From: Bos javanicus
Taxonomy: Eukaryota > Chordata > Mammalia > Artiodactyla > Bovidae
DNA: 64,000 nucleotides
Direction: 5' to 3'
NCBI RefSeq assembly: GCF_032452875.1
Contig: NC_083897.1
Span: 8,228,854 to 8,292,853 of the forward strand
The notes under the pieces: generated by a model
Told to the model about the DNA's origin: nothing
What the model saw: the letters and a program-made list of their open reading frames with translations, nothing else
Database searches by the model: none
In this document: in pieces, positions 24,542-37,199 of the stretch
How positions within the stretch are numbered: position 1 is the stretch's first letter
Layout of the letters: each line of letters begins with the position of its first letter
Translations under genes and position numbers: made by a program

Positions 24542-24819
24542 TTTTAAAGTGTATTGATTTTTGGCTGCACTGAGTCTTCACTGCTGCACCGGGCTTCCTC
24601 TAGTTGTGGCGAGAAGGGGCTGCTCTTCATTATGTGCGGACTTGTTGCACTGGCATCCCTTGTTGCAGAGCACAGGCTCTAGAGGGCACTGGCTTCAGTG
24701 GTCGCAGCTCACAGTCTTAGTTGCCCACAGCATGTGGGATCTTCCCTGACCAGGGATTCAGTCTGTGTTCCCTGCATCAGCAGACAGATTCTTAAACACT
24801 GAACCACCAGGGAAGTCCA
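24542..24819 (-). repeat. long tRNA-derived (CHR-type) SINE, 14-bp target duplication
   Basis: It begins near ATTTTTGGCTGCACTGAGTC and ends GAACCACCAGGGAAGTCC. AAGAATGATATTTA flanks it at 24528-24541 and 24820-24833. Confidence 0.9.
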
Positions 24820-25073
24820 AAGAATGATATTTAGAAACCAGGATATGGGATCTACTTGTATTCATTAATACTAGGTGGTGATTGCTTCTAGAGGTCTTCT
24901 TGGAGAGCAGGGCTGGGAAATATATGTATGTATACACGTACGTTTGCATACTTCTATATCTGTATGTACGTTCTATGCCATTCTCCTCCCCTGCCATTGC
25001 CACCATAATGTGATTATGTTAGATATTTGACATACAGTTACATTCATTTGCTTCTGTTTATATTGCATTTGTG

Positions 25074-25285
25074 GGCTTCCTGGTGGTGCAGTGGTAAAGA
25101 TCCACCTGCCAATGCAGGAGCTACAGAAGCCATGGGTTCTATCCCTGGGTCAGGAAGATCCCCTGGAGGAGGAAATGGCAACCCACTCCAGTGTTCTTGC
25201 CTGGAAAATTCCATGGAGAGAGGAGCCTGGCAGGCTACAGCCCATAGGGTTGCACAGAGTCAGACACAACTGAGCGACTGAGCTT
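25074..25285 (+). repeat. Bov-tA SINE
   Basis: It has the head GGGCTTCCTGGTGGTGCAGT and the end CACAACTGAGCGACTGAGC. Imperfect repeats TATATTGCATTT and CATATTGCACTT flank it. Confidence 0.88.
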
Positions 25286-26104
25286 GCATATTGCACTTGG
25301 GGGGCATTCTCGATCCTTATCAGTATTATTTATTTTTGAACATGTGAAGCATTATTAATGTGATTCCAAAAGCCAAAACCATGTAGAAGTGTGTACTTAG
25401 AGAAGTCTCACTCCCACCCCTGATTCCTTCTATCCTATTCACATTCACCATTTTTTCCATCCTGTTTCCACTCACCTCACGTAGGTAAGCAGTCTTTTTA
25501 AGTTTCTGGCTTATATTTCCTGTGTTACCTTTTGTAACATAAGGAGATAAATGGATATTTTATTTTCCTGTCTTCCTTATTTTGTACTCTTTTTCATTTA
25601 ATTTTTCTTAGAAATCACTCCATACCATTCTTTCTTACAGTTATGTAATACTCCATTGTGTAGGTATATTATAGTTTAACTGCTCTCTGATGTGTGGGCA
25701 TTCAGGTTGTTTTCATTGTTTTGCATTCACACACACAAAAAATGGTGCAATGAATAATTGCATGTATATATATTTTTGTATTGTTGAAAGTGTATCTTCA
25801 AAGTAAATTCCTAGGACTGGAAACGCTGGTTCAAGGGGTAAATGCCTGTGTATTTTTTGTTAGTTATTGCCAAATTCCCTCTCCATGAGAGTTGTACCAA
25901 TTTGCATTCCCACCAGCACATACTACTGAATGTGTGAGTGCCTATTTCTCTACAACCTCACCAACAGACTGTGCTCCCTTACTTTAAAATTTTTGCCAGT
26001 CTGATAGCTGAGAAATAGTATCTCAGTGTAGTTTCAATTTGGGCTTCTATTATTAAGTGAGGAAGTGACTTAGCAGCACAGCAGAACATTTTATTCTTTA
26101 AGGG

Positions 26105-26463
26105 CCATTTTTTTGTGTATTTTTGGTTGCACTGGCTCTTCATTGCTGCATGTAGGCTTTCTCTATCTGTGGCCAGTGGGGACTACTCTCTAGTTGTGGT
26201 GTGTAGGCTGCTCACTGTGGTGGCTTTTCTTGTTGCAGAGCGCGGGCTCTAGGTACTTAGACTTCAGTAGTTGTGGCTCATGGGCTCAGTAGTTGCTGTG
26301 TGCAGCTCTAGGGAACGTGGGCTTCAGCAGTTGCAGCCCTTAGGCTTAGTAGTTGCTGCTCACAGGCCCTAGAGCATGGGTTTAGTTTCTCCACAGCAGT
26401 TGAATCTTCCCAGACCAATGATTGAACCCATGTCCCCTGCACTGGGGACCCCAGGGAAGTCGT
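26105..26463 (-). repeat. long tRNA-derived (CHR-type) SINE
   Basis: It runs from TGTGTATTTTTGGTTGCACT through GAGCGCGGGCTCTAGG to GGACCCCAGGGAAGTCG on the minus strand. A CTCTAG-type internal subrepeat occurs several times. Confidence 0.85.
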
Positions 26464-27013
26464 GCTTATTTTTTAAATCAAGTTTTTGGTGTTTTCTTCC
26501 CTATTTAAGAGTTCTTTAGATAGTAGAGATACTTGCCCTTTATAAGTAATATTGTTGCAAATAGTTTCCTCCAGTTTGTTAACCATCTTTGACTTTGCTT
26601 ATGTGATATTTTATGTGGTCAAATTTATCAGTCTTTTATTGCATCTGGATTTGGAGTCATTGTTAGAAAACTCTTCCCTACACTCAGGACATACAGGCAT
26701 TCACCAAAATTTTCTTCTAGTACTTACATAGTTTAATGTATTTCTTCAGATCTCCAATCCATGTGAAATTTATTCTCATGTGTGATGTGACATATGAATC
26801 TAATTTTACCTTTTTTCCAAATAGCTTTCCTGCATTGTTTATTAAAAGTTCAGTTTCCCCCCCCCACTGATTTTTGATGTCACCTTTATCATACATTAAA
26901 TTTCTCTATGTACTTGATTTATATTTCTGAACTTCTATTTCACCAGTCTATTGTCTATTCAGGTGAGCAGTACCACACTATTTTATGTATAAAGGCTTTG
27001 TAGTGTGCTTTAA

Positions 27014-27274
27014 GGAGAAGGCAATGCCACCCCACTCCAGTACTCTTGCCTGGAAAATCCCATGGATGGAGGAGCCTGGTAGGCTGCAGTCCATGGGGTT
27101 GCGACTGAGTGACTTCACTTTCACTTTTCACTTTCTTGCATTGGAGAAGGAAATGGCAACCCACTCCAGTGTTCTTGCCTGGAGAATCCCAGGGATGGGG
27201 GAGCCTGGTGGGCTGCCGTCTATGGGGTCACACAGAGTTGGACACAACTGCAGCGACTTAGCAGCAGCAGCAGC
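27014..27274 (+). repeat. BovA2 SINE with 12-bp target duplication
   Basis: It starts GGAGAAGGCAATGCCACCCC and contains the second monomer GGAGAAGGAAATGGCAACCC. It ends in a (CAG)n tail. AGTGTGCTTTAA is at 27002-27013 and 27275-27286. Confidence 0.92.
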
Positions 27275-27699
27275 AGTGTGCTTTAATGCCCTGTATGTAC
27301 TTTCCTTTTCAGTATTTTTCTAGCTGTTGGTGCATGTGTGTTTTTCCATATAGATAGTACCAACTTGTCTACCTCCATTTAAAAAAACTTTTCAGTATTT
27401 TACTGGGTTAAATTTAAAAATTAATGTGAGGAGAACTAACTTCTTTATGATGCTAAGCTGTTTCATTCAAGAACAGGGGGATCTTTTCATTTGTTCAAGT
27501 CTACTTTGTGTCTTTTAGGAGTGTTTTAAAGTTTTCCTCACATAGATTTTGTACATTTCTTGTTAAGTTTATTTCTATGTATTTTATCTTCATTATTATG
27601 ACTTGAATGGAGTTTTCCTCTACAATTAACTCCCCTATTATTGCTTGTGTATATGAAGGCTATTGATTTTTGTATCTTAATTTTATATTCTGCTATATT

Positions 27700-28555
27700 A
27701 CTGCATAAAATGGTGTTGGAACAACTGGTTAACCATATGAAAAAAAATTAACCTCAACCTTTCTCTCACACTATGCACAAAATCAGTCTGAGACGGATTA
27801 TAGATCTAAAGTTTCTAAAACAAAACAGAGGGGGATATCTTTGTTATTTGGTCATAGGCAAAGGTTTCTTAGGACATAGGTAACAATATTTACCCCCCAA
27901 AATCAATAAAATAGACTGCATCAAAATTTAAAACTTGTGCTAATGAAATAATACCATTAAGAAAATATATAGACAAGCCATAGAGTAGGGGAAAATACAA
28001 AATATATCTGAAAAAGGACTGGTATCTAGGATATATATTAAAAAATCTCCTGACTATTCAAACAAAATAAATACCCAATAAAAATGGGCAACATTTGAAC
28101 ACACACTTCACAATGAAAGATAGATGAATGGGAAATAAACCCATACAAAACATGTTCTATACAGTGTTAGTCATGAGGAAAATGTAAATTAGACTGAGAT
28201 ATCACTACACACCCACCAGAATGGTCAAAATCAAAATGACTGATTACATAAAACATTGGCAAGGATGTGGAGAAAGTGAAACTGCTATTTTGTTTTAGAA
28301 AAAGTCTGGCAGTTTCTTAGGAAACTGAACATATGCATACGTACCCTATGATCCAGCAATTTTACTCTTAGGTGTTCACCCAAGAGAACTGAAAACATAT
28401 ATCTATAAAAAGACTTGTACAAGAATGTTCATAGCAGCTTAGTTATTATAACCCCAAAGTGGAAATAGCCCCAGTTCCATCAACAGGAAACTGGATAAGT
28501 AAACTGAGATATATTTATATGATAAATGTGACTCAGCAATAAAAAAGGAATGGGG
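27700..28555 (+). repeat. ancient sense L1 (end of ORF2 and 3' part)
   Basis: GGTGTTGGAACAACTGGTTA, CACTACACACCCACCAGAAT, CCTATGATCCAGCAATTTTA and AGACTTGTACAAGAATGTTC are + strand L1 ORF2 C-terminal landmarks. It overlaps, in element coordinates, the antisense L1 on its left, so it is a second insertion and not an inversion of that one. Confidence 0.7.
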
Positions 28556-28873
28556 GTGTGCAGAGGCCAAGATTGACTGGACAGTGATACAGGCTAACTG
28601 TATGTGGCGACAGATAAGCTTTGTCCCATGTGACTCAAACCCTTAGACTTAAGATTTGTGCACTACACATAAAATGTAAATGTGTTATTTACATTTTGCC
28701 TAATCACAAAACCATAAACATTTAACTCTAGTTAATATTTATACTGAAGTGTTTAGGTGTGAAATGAACTGCTGTCTTATTTCAAAATGTATCAAAAATA
28801 AAATTAATTAATGGAGGAGGTGGATTAGATGGGTAGGTATGTATAGTTAAAATGTCAGTTGTAGTCTTCAGGT

Positions 28874-29155
28874 CGGAGAAGGCAATGGCACCCCACTCCA
28901 GTACTCTTGCCTGGAAAATCCCATGGATGGAGGAGCCTGGTGGGCTGCCGTCTATGGGGTCGCACAGAGTCGGACACGACCGAGCGACTTCACTTTCACT
29001 TTTCACTTTCATGCATTGGAAAAGGAAATGGCAACCCACTCCAGTGTTCTTGCCTGGAGAATCCCAGAAACGGGGGAGCCTGGTGGGCTGCCATCTATGG
29101 GGTCGCACAGAGTCGGACACAACTGAAGCGACTTAGCAACAGCAGCAGCAGCAGC
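28874..29155 (+). repeat. BovA2 SINE with 11-bp target duplication
   Basis: Two BovA monomers and a (CAG)n tail are present. AGTCTTCAGGT flanks it at 28863-28873 and 29156-29166. The element looks young, with few differences from other copies here. Confidence 0.93.
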
Positions 29156-29448
29156 AGTCTTCAGGTGGTGGGTATAAGTGTTCACTGCATAAATCTTTCA
29201 ACTTCTATGGTTGAAAATCTCCATGGCAAAATGTTGAACAGGAAGGAATGAGGAGAGAGGGGTGGCGGAAAGGAAAGGGAGAGGAAAGAAACACTTATCC
29301 TTAGCTTTCAGCTAGAACTATATGGTCCATGGAAAGAAGGCTAACAATCTCTTCCTAGTACTAAGTAAGACTAGGTTGTTCACCAATTGTACATGGTTTT
29401 GGAAGATCACTTAATTTATCATTGTTTTAAAAAATATGTACAGTTTTA

Positions 29449-29747
29449 CAGAAACAGACTCATAGGCTTAGAGAACGAACTTAAGGTTGCCAGGTGGGAA
29501 GGGTGGGGAGAAGGGCTAGTTAGGGAGTTTGGGATTGATAGATACACACTGCTATATTTAAAATGGATAACCAACAAGGACCTACTGCACATGGAACTCT
29601 GCAGAATGTTATGGGGCAGCCTGGATGGGAGGGGAGTTTGGGGGCGAATGGATACATGTATATGTATGGCTGAGTCCCTTTGCCATCCACCTGAAACAAT
29701 CACAACATTGTTAATCACTATACTCCAATATAAAATAAAAAGTTTTT
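29449..29747 (+). repeat. 5'-truncated L1 3' end with 18-bp target duplication
   Basis: The 3' UTR landmarks are TTGGGATTGATAGATACACA, ACCAACAAGGACCTACTGCA, AATCACTATACTCCAATATA and an A-rich tail. AAAATATGTACAGTTTTA occurs at 29431-29448 and 29748-29765. Confidence 0.92.
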
Positions 29748-30063
29748 AAAATATGTACAGTTTTAATTCAAAAGCTTAAGTAACAAAAGGAACAAGAACA
29801 CCACTGGTGGCTTATTTACTTCCTATATGACAGAACTCCTCGAACCTAAATCAATGCAATCTGTTTAAATAAGATTTTGCCTTGTTAAATAATTGGTAGT
29901 GGGGCTGCATTCAGATAGCTATTTAATTTTTATGACGTATAGAGTGGCAGAGCTGGAAAGAACTTCAGAAAGTTCTAATCCAACTCACCTTTTCTACAAA
30001 GAAGAAAGCATGCCCAGGGAATAAAAAAGCAGGGTAAGGGCAAACCCACGTTTTCCAGATGCA

Positions 30064-30279
30064 TGCATATGCGTGCTCATTCGTGCCCAACTCTTAGCGA
30101 CCTTATGGACTGCAGCCCGCCAGGCTCCTCTGTCCATGGGATTTCCCAGGCAAGAATACTGGAGTGTGTTGCCATTTCCTTCTCCAGGGGATCTTCCCCA
30201 CCTAAGGATCAAACCCGCCTCTCCTACATCAGCAGGCGGGTTTTTTTTTTTTTTACCACTGCATCACTTGGGAATCCCT
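30064..30279 (-). repeat. Bov-tA SINE with internal T-run
   Basis: It is an antisense element from GCGTGCTCATTCGTGCCC to CATCACTTGGGAATCCC. A run of about 14 T replaces part of the tRNA-like head. Confidence 0.85.
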
Positions 30280-30554
30280 TTGTCCCCACCAACTACCTGT
30301 CTCTTGTTTTTCTCACTCCCAGGAATTTTCAAGCATTTTAGAACTATCCTGTAAAATGAAATTTTACATGGAACCCCTATATACAAATGGGTTAAAATAA
30401 CAAATGACTTCCATAGGTAGTTTAGATCTGTTTGATAGAAAATATAACTGAAGAACCTCTAGTGTTTCTAGGATCCCATTTTAGAAAATGTGGATAAAAA
30501 TAACATGATTTTTTATTTATGTCTGATGATTTTTTATTTTATTTATTTATGACA

Positions 30555-33500
30555 GAATGTGGTCCACTGGAGAAGGGAATGGCAAACCACTTCAGTATTC
30601 TTGCCCTGAGAACCCCATGAACAGTATGAAAAGGCAAAATGATATGATACTGAAAGAGGAACTCTCTGGGTTGGTAGGTGCCCAATGTGCTACCTGAATG
30701 GAGATCAGTGGAGAAATAACTCCAGAAAGAATGAAGGGATGGAGCCAAAGCAAAAACAACACACAGTTGCGGATGTGACTGGTGATAGAAGCAAGGTCCG
30801 ATGCTGTAAAGAGTAATATTGCATAGGAACCTGGAATGTCAAGTCCATGAATCAAGGCAAATTGGAAGTGGTCAAACAGGAGATGGCAAGAGTGAACGTC
30901 AACATTCTAGGAATCAGCGAACTGAAATGGACTGCAATGGGTGAATTTAACTCAGATGACCATTATATCTACTACTGCGGGCAGGAATCCCTTAGAAGAA
31001 ATGGAGTAGTCATCATGGTCAACAAGAGAGTCCAAAGTGCAGTACTTGGATGCATTCAGAAAAACGACAGAATGATCTCTGTTCATTTCCAAGGCAAACC
31101 ATTCAATATCACGATAATCCAAGCCTATGCCCCAACCAGTAATGCTGAAGAAGCTGAAGTTTAACAGCTCTATGAAGACCTACAAGACCTTTTAGAACTA
31201 ACACCCAAAAAAGATGTCCTTTTCATTATAGAGGACTGGAATGCAAAAGTAGAAAGTCAAGAAACACCTGGAGTAACAGGCAAATTTGGCCTTGGAGTAC
31301 GGAATGAAGCAGGGAAAAGGCTAATAGAGTTTTGCCAAGAAAATACACTGGTCATAACAAACACCCTCTTCCAACAACACAAGAGAAGACTCTATACATG
31401 GACATCACCAGATGGCCAACACCAAAATCAGATTGATTATATTCTTTGTAGTCAAAGATGGAGAAGCTGTATACAGTCAGCAAAAACAAGACCAGGAGCT
31501 GACTGTGGCTCAGACCATGAACTCCTTATTGCCAAATTCAGACTTAAATTGAAGAAAGTAGGGAAAACCAGTAGACCATTCAGGTATGACCTAAATCAAA
31601 TCCCTTATGATTGTACAGTGGAAGTGAGAAATAGATTTAAGGGCCTATATCTATAGATAGAGTGCCTGATGAACTATGGAATGAGGTTCGTGACATTGTA
31701 CAGGAGACAGGGATCAAGATCATCCCCTTGGAAAAGAAATGCAAAAAAGCAAAATGGTTGTCTGGGGAGGCCTTACAAATAGCTGTGAAAAGAAGAGAAG
31801 CCAAAAGCAAAGGAGAAAAGGAAAGATATAAGCATCTGAATGCAGAGTTCCAAAGAATAGCAAAGAGAGATAAGAAAGCCTTCTTCAGTGATCAATGCAA
31901 AGAAATCGAGGAAAACAACAGAATGGGAAAGACTAGGGATCTCTTCAAGAAAATCAGAGATACCAAAGGAATATTTCATGCAAAGATGAGCTCGATAAAG
32001 GACAGAAATGGTATGGACCTAACAGAAGCAGAAGATATTAAGAAGAGATGGCAAGAATACACAGAAGAACTGTACAAAAAACATCTTCACGACCCAGATA
32101 ATCATGATGGTGTGATCACTGACCTAGAGCCAGACATCCTGGAATGTGAAGTCAAGTGGGCCTTAGAAAGCATCACTAGGAACAAAGCTAGTGGAGGTGA
32201 TAGAATTCCAGTTGAGCTATTTCAAATCCTGAAAGATGATGCTGTGAAAGTGCTGCACTCGATATGCCAGCAAATTTGGAAAACTCAGCAGTGGCCACAG
32301 GAAAGGAAAAGGTCAGTTTTCATTCCAATCCCAAAGAAAGGCAATGCCAAAGAATGCTCAAACTACCGCACAATTGCACTCATCTCACATGCTAGTAAAG
32401 TAATGCTCAAAATTCTCCAAGCCAGGCTTCAGCAATATGTGAACCGTGAACTTCCTGATGTTCAAGCTGGTTTTAGAAAAGGCAGAGGAACCAGAGATCA
32501 AATTGCCAACATCTGCTGGATCATGGAAAAAGCAATAGAGTTCCAGAAAAACATCTATTTCTGCTTTATTGACTATGCCAAAGCCTTTGACTGTGTGGAT
32601 CACAATAAACTGTGGAAGATTCTTCAAGAGATGGGAATACCAGAACACCTGATCTGCCTCTTGAGAAATCTGTATGCAGGTCAGGAAGCAACAGTTAGAA
32701 CTGGACATGGAACAACAGACTGGTTCCAAATAGGAAAAGGCGTACGTCAAGGCTGTATATTGTCACCCTGTTTATTTAACTTCTATGCAGAGTACATCAT
32801 GAGAAACGCTGGGCTGGAGGAAGCACAAGCTGGAATCAAGATTGCTGGGTGAAATATCAATAACCCCAGATATGCTGATGACACCACCCTTATGGCAGAA
32901 AGTGAAGAGTAACTAAAAAGCCTCTTGATGAAAGTGAAAGTGGAGAGTGAAAGAGTTGGCTTAAAGCTCAACATTCAGAAAACTTACATCATGGCACCTG
33001 GTCCCATCACTTCTTGGCAAATAGATGGGGAAACAGTGGAAACAGTGGCTGACTTTATTTTTCTGGGCTTCAAAATCACTGCAGATGGTGATTGCAGGCA
33101 TGAAATTAAAAGACGCTTACTCCTTGGAAGGAAAGTTATGACCAACCTAGATAGCATATTCAAAAGCAGAGACATTACTTTGCCAACAAAGGTCCATCTA
33201 GTCAAGGCTGTGGTTTTTCCAGTGGTCATGTATGGATGTGAGTGTTGGACTGTCAAGAAAGCTGAGTGCCGAAGAATTGATGCTTTTGAACCGTGGTGTT
33301 GGAGAAGACTCTTGAGAGTCCCTTGGACTGCAAGGAGATCCAACCAGTCCATCCTAAAGGCGATCAGTCCTGAGTGTTCATTGCAAGGACTGATGTTGAA
33401 GCTGAAACTCCAATACTTTGGCCACCTCATGCGAAGAGTTGACTCATTGGAAAAGACCCTGATGCTGGGAGGAATTGGGGGTGCAGGAGGAGAAGGGGAT

Positions 33501-33652
33501 GTCAGAGGATGAGATGGCTGGATGGCATCACCGACTCGATGCACATGAGTCTGAGTGAACTCCGGGAGTTGGTGATAGACAGGGAGGCCTGGCGTGCTGA
33601 CTCATGAGGTCGCAGAGTTGGATACAACTGAGTCACTGAACTGAACTGAACT
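30555..33652 (+). mobile_element. BovB LINE, near full length, inactivated
   Basis: It extends from a 5' leader (GAATGTGGTCCACTGGAG) to the diagnostic 3' end GAACTGAACTGAACT, about 3.1 kb. Frames in order are: 30847-31164, the endonuclease N-terminus with NILGISELKW and VIIQAYAPTSN-like motifs; 31662-32852, linker and reverse transcriptase with FIDYAKAFDCVDHNKLW and KGVRQGCILS; then after a stop at 32850-32852, PRYADDTTLM with the catalytic Asp pair; and 32925-33512, the C-terminal zinc-knuckle-like region (YGCECWTVKKAE). Premature stops at 31162-31164, about 32850 and 32910 destroy the frame. I could not see clear target duplications. Confidence 0.9.
30847..33512 (+). pseudogene. BovB endonuclease/reverse transcriptase ORF remnant
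   Basis: In a live element this would be one protein: AP-type endonuclease nicking the target, then reverse transcriptase copying the RNA from the nick. Here it falls into three frames with in-frame stops. The catalytic YADD survives at about 32871-32882, and the RT fingers (SVFIPIPKKGNAKECSNYRT) survive at about 32313. It cannot make a full protein but is a good reference for the other copies in this window. Confidence 0.85.
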
Positions 33653-35539
33653 TACAATTTTACATCTCTGCCCTGAAGGCAGTTATTAAAATTTAAAAAG
33701 CTATGTGTATGGTCCTCTTGTCCAACTGACTTCTAGTTTGCTTTTTCTCAATACTCAAGTCCCTGCTTCTGTTCAGTAATGACTTGTAGAGGAGGCTAAA
33801 TGTCCATTAATGTTTATACTCTATGTTGTTCAAACAAGTATAATACAACAATATAAAAATAAGCAAGTAACCAGGACAAAAGATAATTAAAAGTAAAAAT
33901 CAAGATCCTGTATACCTGCTAAAAGTGGGCCATAAATTTGTTTCCTAGCTTTCCAAAGATGAACACCAAAAGTGAAAAGAGGGGGCGGTCCTAAGATGGC
34001 AGAGGAATAGGACGGGGAGACCAATTTCTCCCCCACAAATTCATCAAAAGAGCATTTAAATGCTGAATAAATTCCACAAAACCACTTCTGAATGCTGGCA
34101 GAGGACATCAGGCACCCAGAAAAGCAGCCCAGTGTCTTCAAAAGGAGGTATGAAAAAATATAAAAGACAAAAAAAGAGAAAAAAGAGGTAGGGATGGAGC
34201 TCTGTCCCAGGAAGGGAGTCTTAGAAAGAGAGAGCTTTCCAAACACCAGGAAACACTCTCACTGCTGAGTCTGTGGCGAGCCTTGGAACCACAGAGGGCA
34301 ACATAACTGGGAGGAAAAATAAATAAATAATTAAACCCCACAGATTATGAGCCCAGCGGTAACTCCCCCAGTGGAGAAGCAGCACAGACGCCTGCACCCG
34401 CCACTAGCAAGCGGGGGCTGGGCAGGGAGGCGCAGGCTGCATTGCTTAGAGTAAGGACCGGGCCTGAATGCCCCAAGGGCAATCTGAGGGAACTAACTTC
34501 GGCTAGCAAACCAGACTGTGGGATAACTACTATGAGAAAAGCCCTAACCTAAGACACCACCAGGCCCGCTCGCAGAACAAAGGACTGAACAGAGCTAGCC
34601 CACTGCAGACCATCCCCCTCCAGTGACAGGCAGTCAGAGCCGCATGGGGACAATCACAGCCCCGGAGAGGCATTATCTACCAAACTGCAAGCAGGCTTCT
34701 TTGCTAACTAAGACTTCTTAGGGTTCTGGATGGTCAACATCCACCTGAGAAGGTGCGCTGGTTGTACACCCAGAAAACCAAGCGGCAGGGACAGGGGAGG
34801 CGATAAGTTGCAGCGACTGCACTCGCCAAACACCTCATTACCTCAGCTGCTTGGACCTGGGAAGGGCACAAAAAGCAGACCCAACCGAGTCTGTGCCTCT
34901 GAGGACTACCCGAGTGCCTGAACCTGAGCGGCTTAGACCTGGGAGGTGTGTGAAGCCCAGGGCCAGCCTCGGACGTTTCCAGTTGGAGCAACCTAGAGCC
35001 TGAGCAGTGTGGTCAGGAAGGGTGCATGCGTTATGAGCGGGGGCAGGCCCAGTGTGGCTGAGACATTGCGAGCACACGCCAGTGTTATTTGTTTGCAGCG
35101 TCCCTCCCTCCCCACAGCGTGACTGAACAAGCAAGCCTAAAAAAGTGTCCACCACAATCCCTTGTGTCAGGGTGGAAATCAGACACTGAAGAAACCAGCA
35201 AACAGAAGAAGCTAAAACAGAGGGAACTGCCTTGGAAGTGACAGATGCAATAGATTAAAACCCTGTAGTTAGTACCTACCACATAGGAAGGGGCCTATAG
35301 ATCTTGAGAAATATAAGCCGGACCAAGGAACTATCTGAAAATGAACTGACCCCACACTGCCCACAACAACACCAGAGAAAGTCCTAGATATATTTTTACT
35401 ATTTTTACTGTCATTACTTTTTTTTTTTTAATTTTTAAGTCCTCTGTTACTCCTTTAATTTTCATTTTTATAACCTACTATTACTTTGCAAAAAAAAGAG
35501 ACCCTATTTTTTAAAGCAAATGTCATATATATATATATA

Positions 35540-35990
35540 TATTTGGTCTAAAATTCCAATTTTATTTGGTAATATTTTGCTATTTTATGACAAGGCATAT
35601 ATGTATCCTAAAAATAATTCTTTAATGCAGTATTGTTACAGAACTTTTCCGATGTTTCTTTCTAAATTTAGGAGAAACTGTATGTTGTATTTAACTTATT
35701 TGGGCTTCCCTGGTGGCTCAGACTGTAAAGAATCTGCCTGTAATGCAAGAGACCTGGGTTTGATCTTTGAATCGGGAAGATCCCCTGGAGAAGGGAATGG
35801 CAAACTACTTCAGTATTCTTGCCTGAAGAATTCCATGGGGAGAGTCACCTGGTGGACTAGTGCTTCTCAAAAGTAGCTGAATCTTTTGTTTATATAGGTG
35901 CTCAGGATATCAATATTAACTTCTTAGTATTATCTTTTAGTATTAGTATTTAGTATTTTAGTATGTAGTATTATCTTTTGTGTCTACCAC
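35540..35990. repeat. foreign segment with nested SINE inside L1 5' UTR
   Basis: Just after an (AT)n run, about 450 bp not matching the L1 5' UTR as I remember it separate AAAGCAAATGTCATATATAT from AATTTTTGTGACTTTTTTTT. It includes a Bov-tA at 35701-35855 and a set of TTAGTATT repeats at 35920-35970. The origin of the non-SINE part is unknown. Confidence 0.45.
35701..35855 (+). repeat. Bov-tA SINE, 3' truncated
   Basis: GGGCTTCCCTGGTGGCTCAG starts a complete head. The body breaks off after GTCACCTGGTGGACTAG and lacks the GACTGAGC end. Confidence 0.85.
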
Positions 35991-37199
35991 AATAATTTTT
36001 GTGACTTTTTTTTCTTTTCTTTAATATTGCATTTTTGAAAATCCAACCTGTACTCTAGATTTTTAATCTTTGATTTTTTGTATTTGTTATCAATTTTGTA
36101 CCTTTAAGAACCCAATCTTCGTTACCCATTTTTACTTGGGAGCGAGATCACTGGCCTGATTGCTCTCTCCCCCTTTGGACTCTCCTTTTTCTCCACCAGG
36201 TCGCCTCTATCTCCTCCCTCCCCTTCTCTTCTCTACCCAACTCTGTGAATCTCTTTGTGTGTTCCAGACGGTGGAGAACACTTAAGGAACTGATTAATGG
36301 CTGGATCTGTCTCTCTCCTTTTGATTCCCCCCTTTATCCTCCTGGCCACCTCTATCTCCTTCCTCCCTCTTCTCTTCTCTGTATAACTCTGTGAACATCT
36401 CTGAGCGGTCCAGACTGGAGCACACATAAGGAAGTGATTACTGGCTAGCTTGCTCTCTCCTCTTTTGATTCCTCCTCATCTCATTCGGGTCACCTCTAAC
36501 TCCCTCCTCCCTCTTCTCTTCTCCATGTAAATCTGTGAACCTATCTGGGTGTCCCTCACTGTGGAGAAACTTTTCATCTTTAACCTAGATGTTTTATCAA
36601 CGATGCTGTACAGCATCATTGGAGAAGATGGAGAAGTCTTGAGACTACTGTAAAAATAAGACTGAAAACCAGAAGCAGGTGGCTTAAGTCCAAATCTTGA
36701 GAACACCAGAGAACTCCTGACTCCAGGGAACATTAATCGACAGGAGCTCATCAAATGCCTCCATACCTACACTGAAACCAAGCACCACCCAAAGCCAACA
36801 AGTTCCAGAGCAAGACATACCACACAAATTCTCCAGCAACACAGGAACACAGCCCTGAGCTTCAATATACAGGCTGCCAAAAGTTACTCCAAACCCATTG
36901 ACATCTCATAACTCATTACTTGACACTTCATTGCACTCCAGAGAGAAGAAATCCAGCTCCACCCACTAGAACACCAACACAAGCTTCCCTAACCAGGAAA
37001 CCTTGACAAGCCACCCGTACAACCCCACCCACAGCGAGGAAACTCCACAATAAAGAGAACTCCACAAACTGCCAGAATACAGAAAGGCTACCCCAAACAC
37101 AGCAATATAAACAAGATGAAGAGACAGAGGAATACCCATCAGGTAAAGGAACAAGATTAATGCCCACCAAACCAAACAAAAGAGGAAGAGATAAGGAAA

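Larger units (their letters stand above)
23560..27690 (-). mobile_element. ancient antisense L1 with five SINE insertions
   Basis: The order runs from L1M 3' UTR on the left (TTTTGAAGAGTACAGGTCAG, CTCATGATTAGGTTCAGGC, GGGTTTCTCCACTATGAAGT, CCATTTCTCCAAGAAGTCCC) into antisense ORF2 (TTGCATTCCCACCAGCACA, TTGCAAATAGTTTCCTCCAG, TTTCCTCACATAGATTTTGT). It is heavily mutated and has no usable frame. SINEs interrupt it at 23820, 24542, 25074, 26105 and 27014. Confidence 0.75.

Noticed and set aside
23560..28555. One old L1 with a 5' inversion (antisense arm 23,560-27,690, sense arm 27,700-28,555)
   Set aside because: The two arms overlap in L1 coordinates (both contain ORF2 C-terminal sequence), so they are separate insertions.
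31662..32852. 396-residue open frame with reverse transcriptase motifs as a functional gene
   Set aside because: It is the middle of a BovB ORF. It lacks the start and the catalytic YADD part, is followed by in-frame stops, and other broken copies of the same frame occur in the window.
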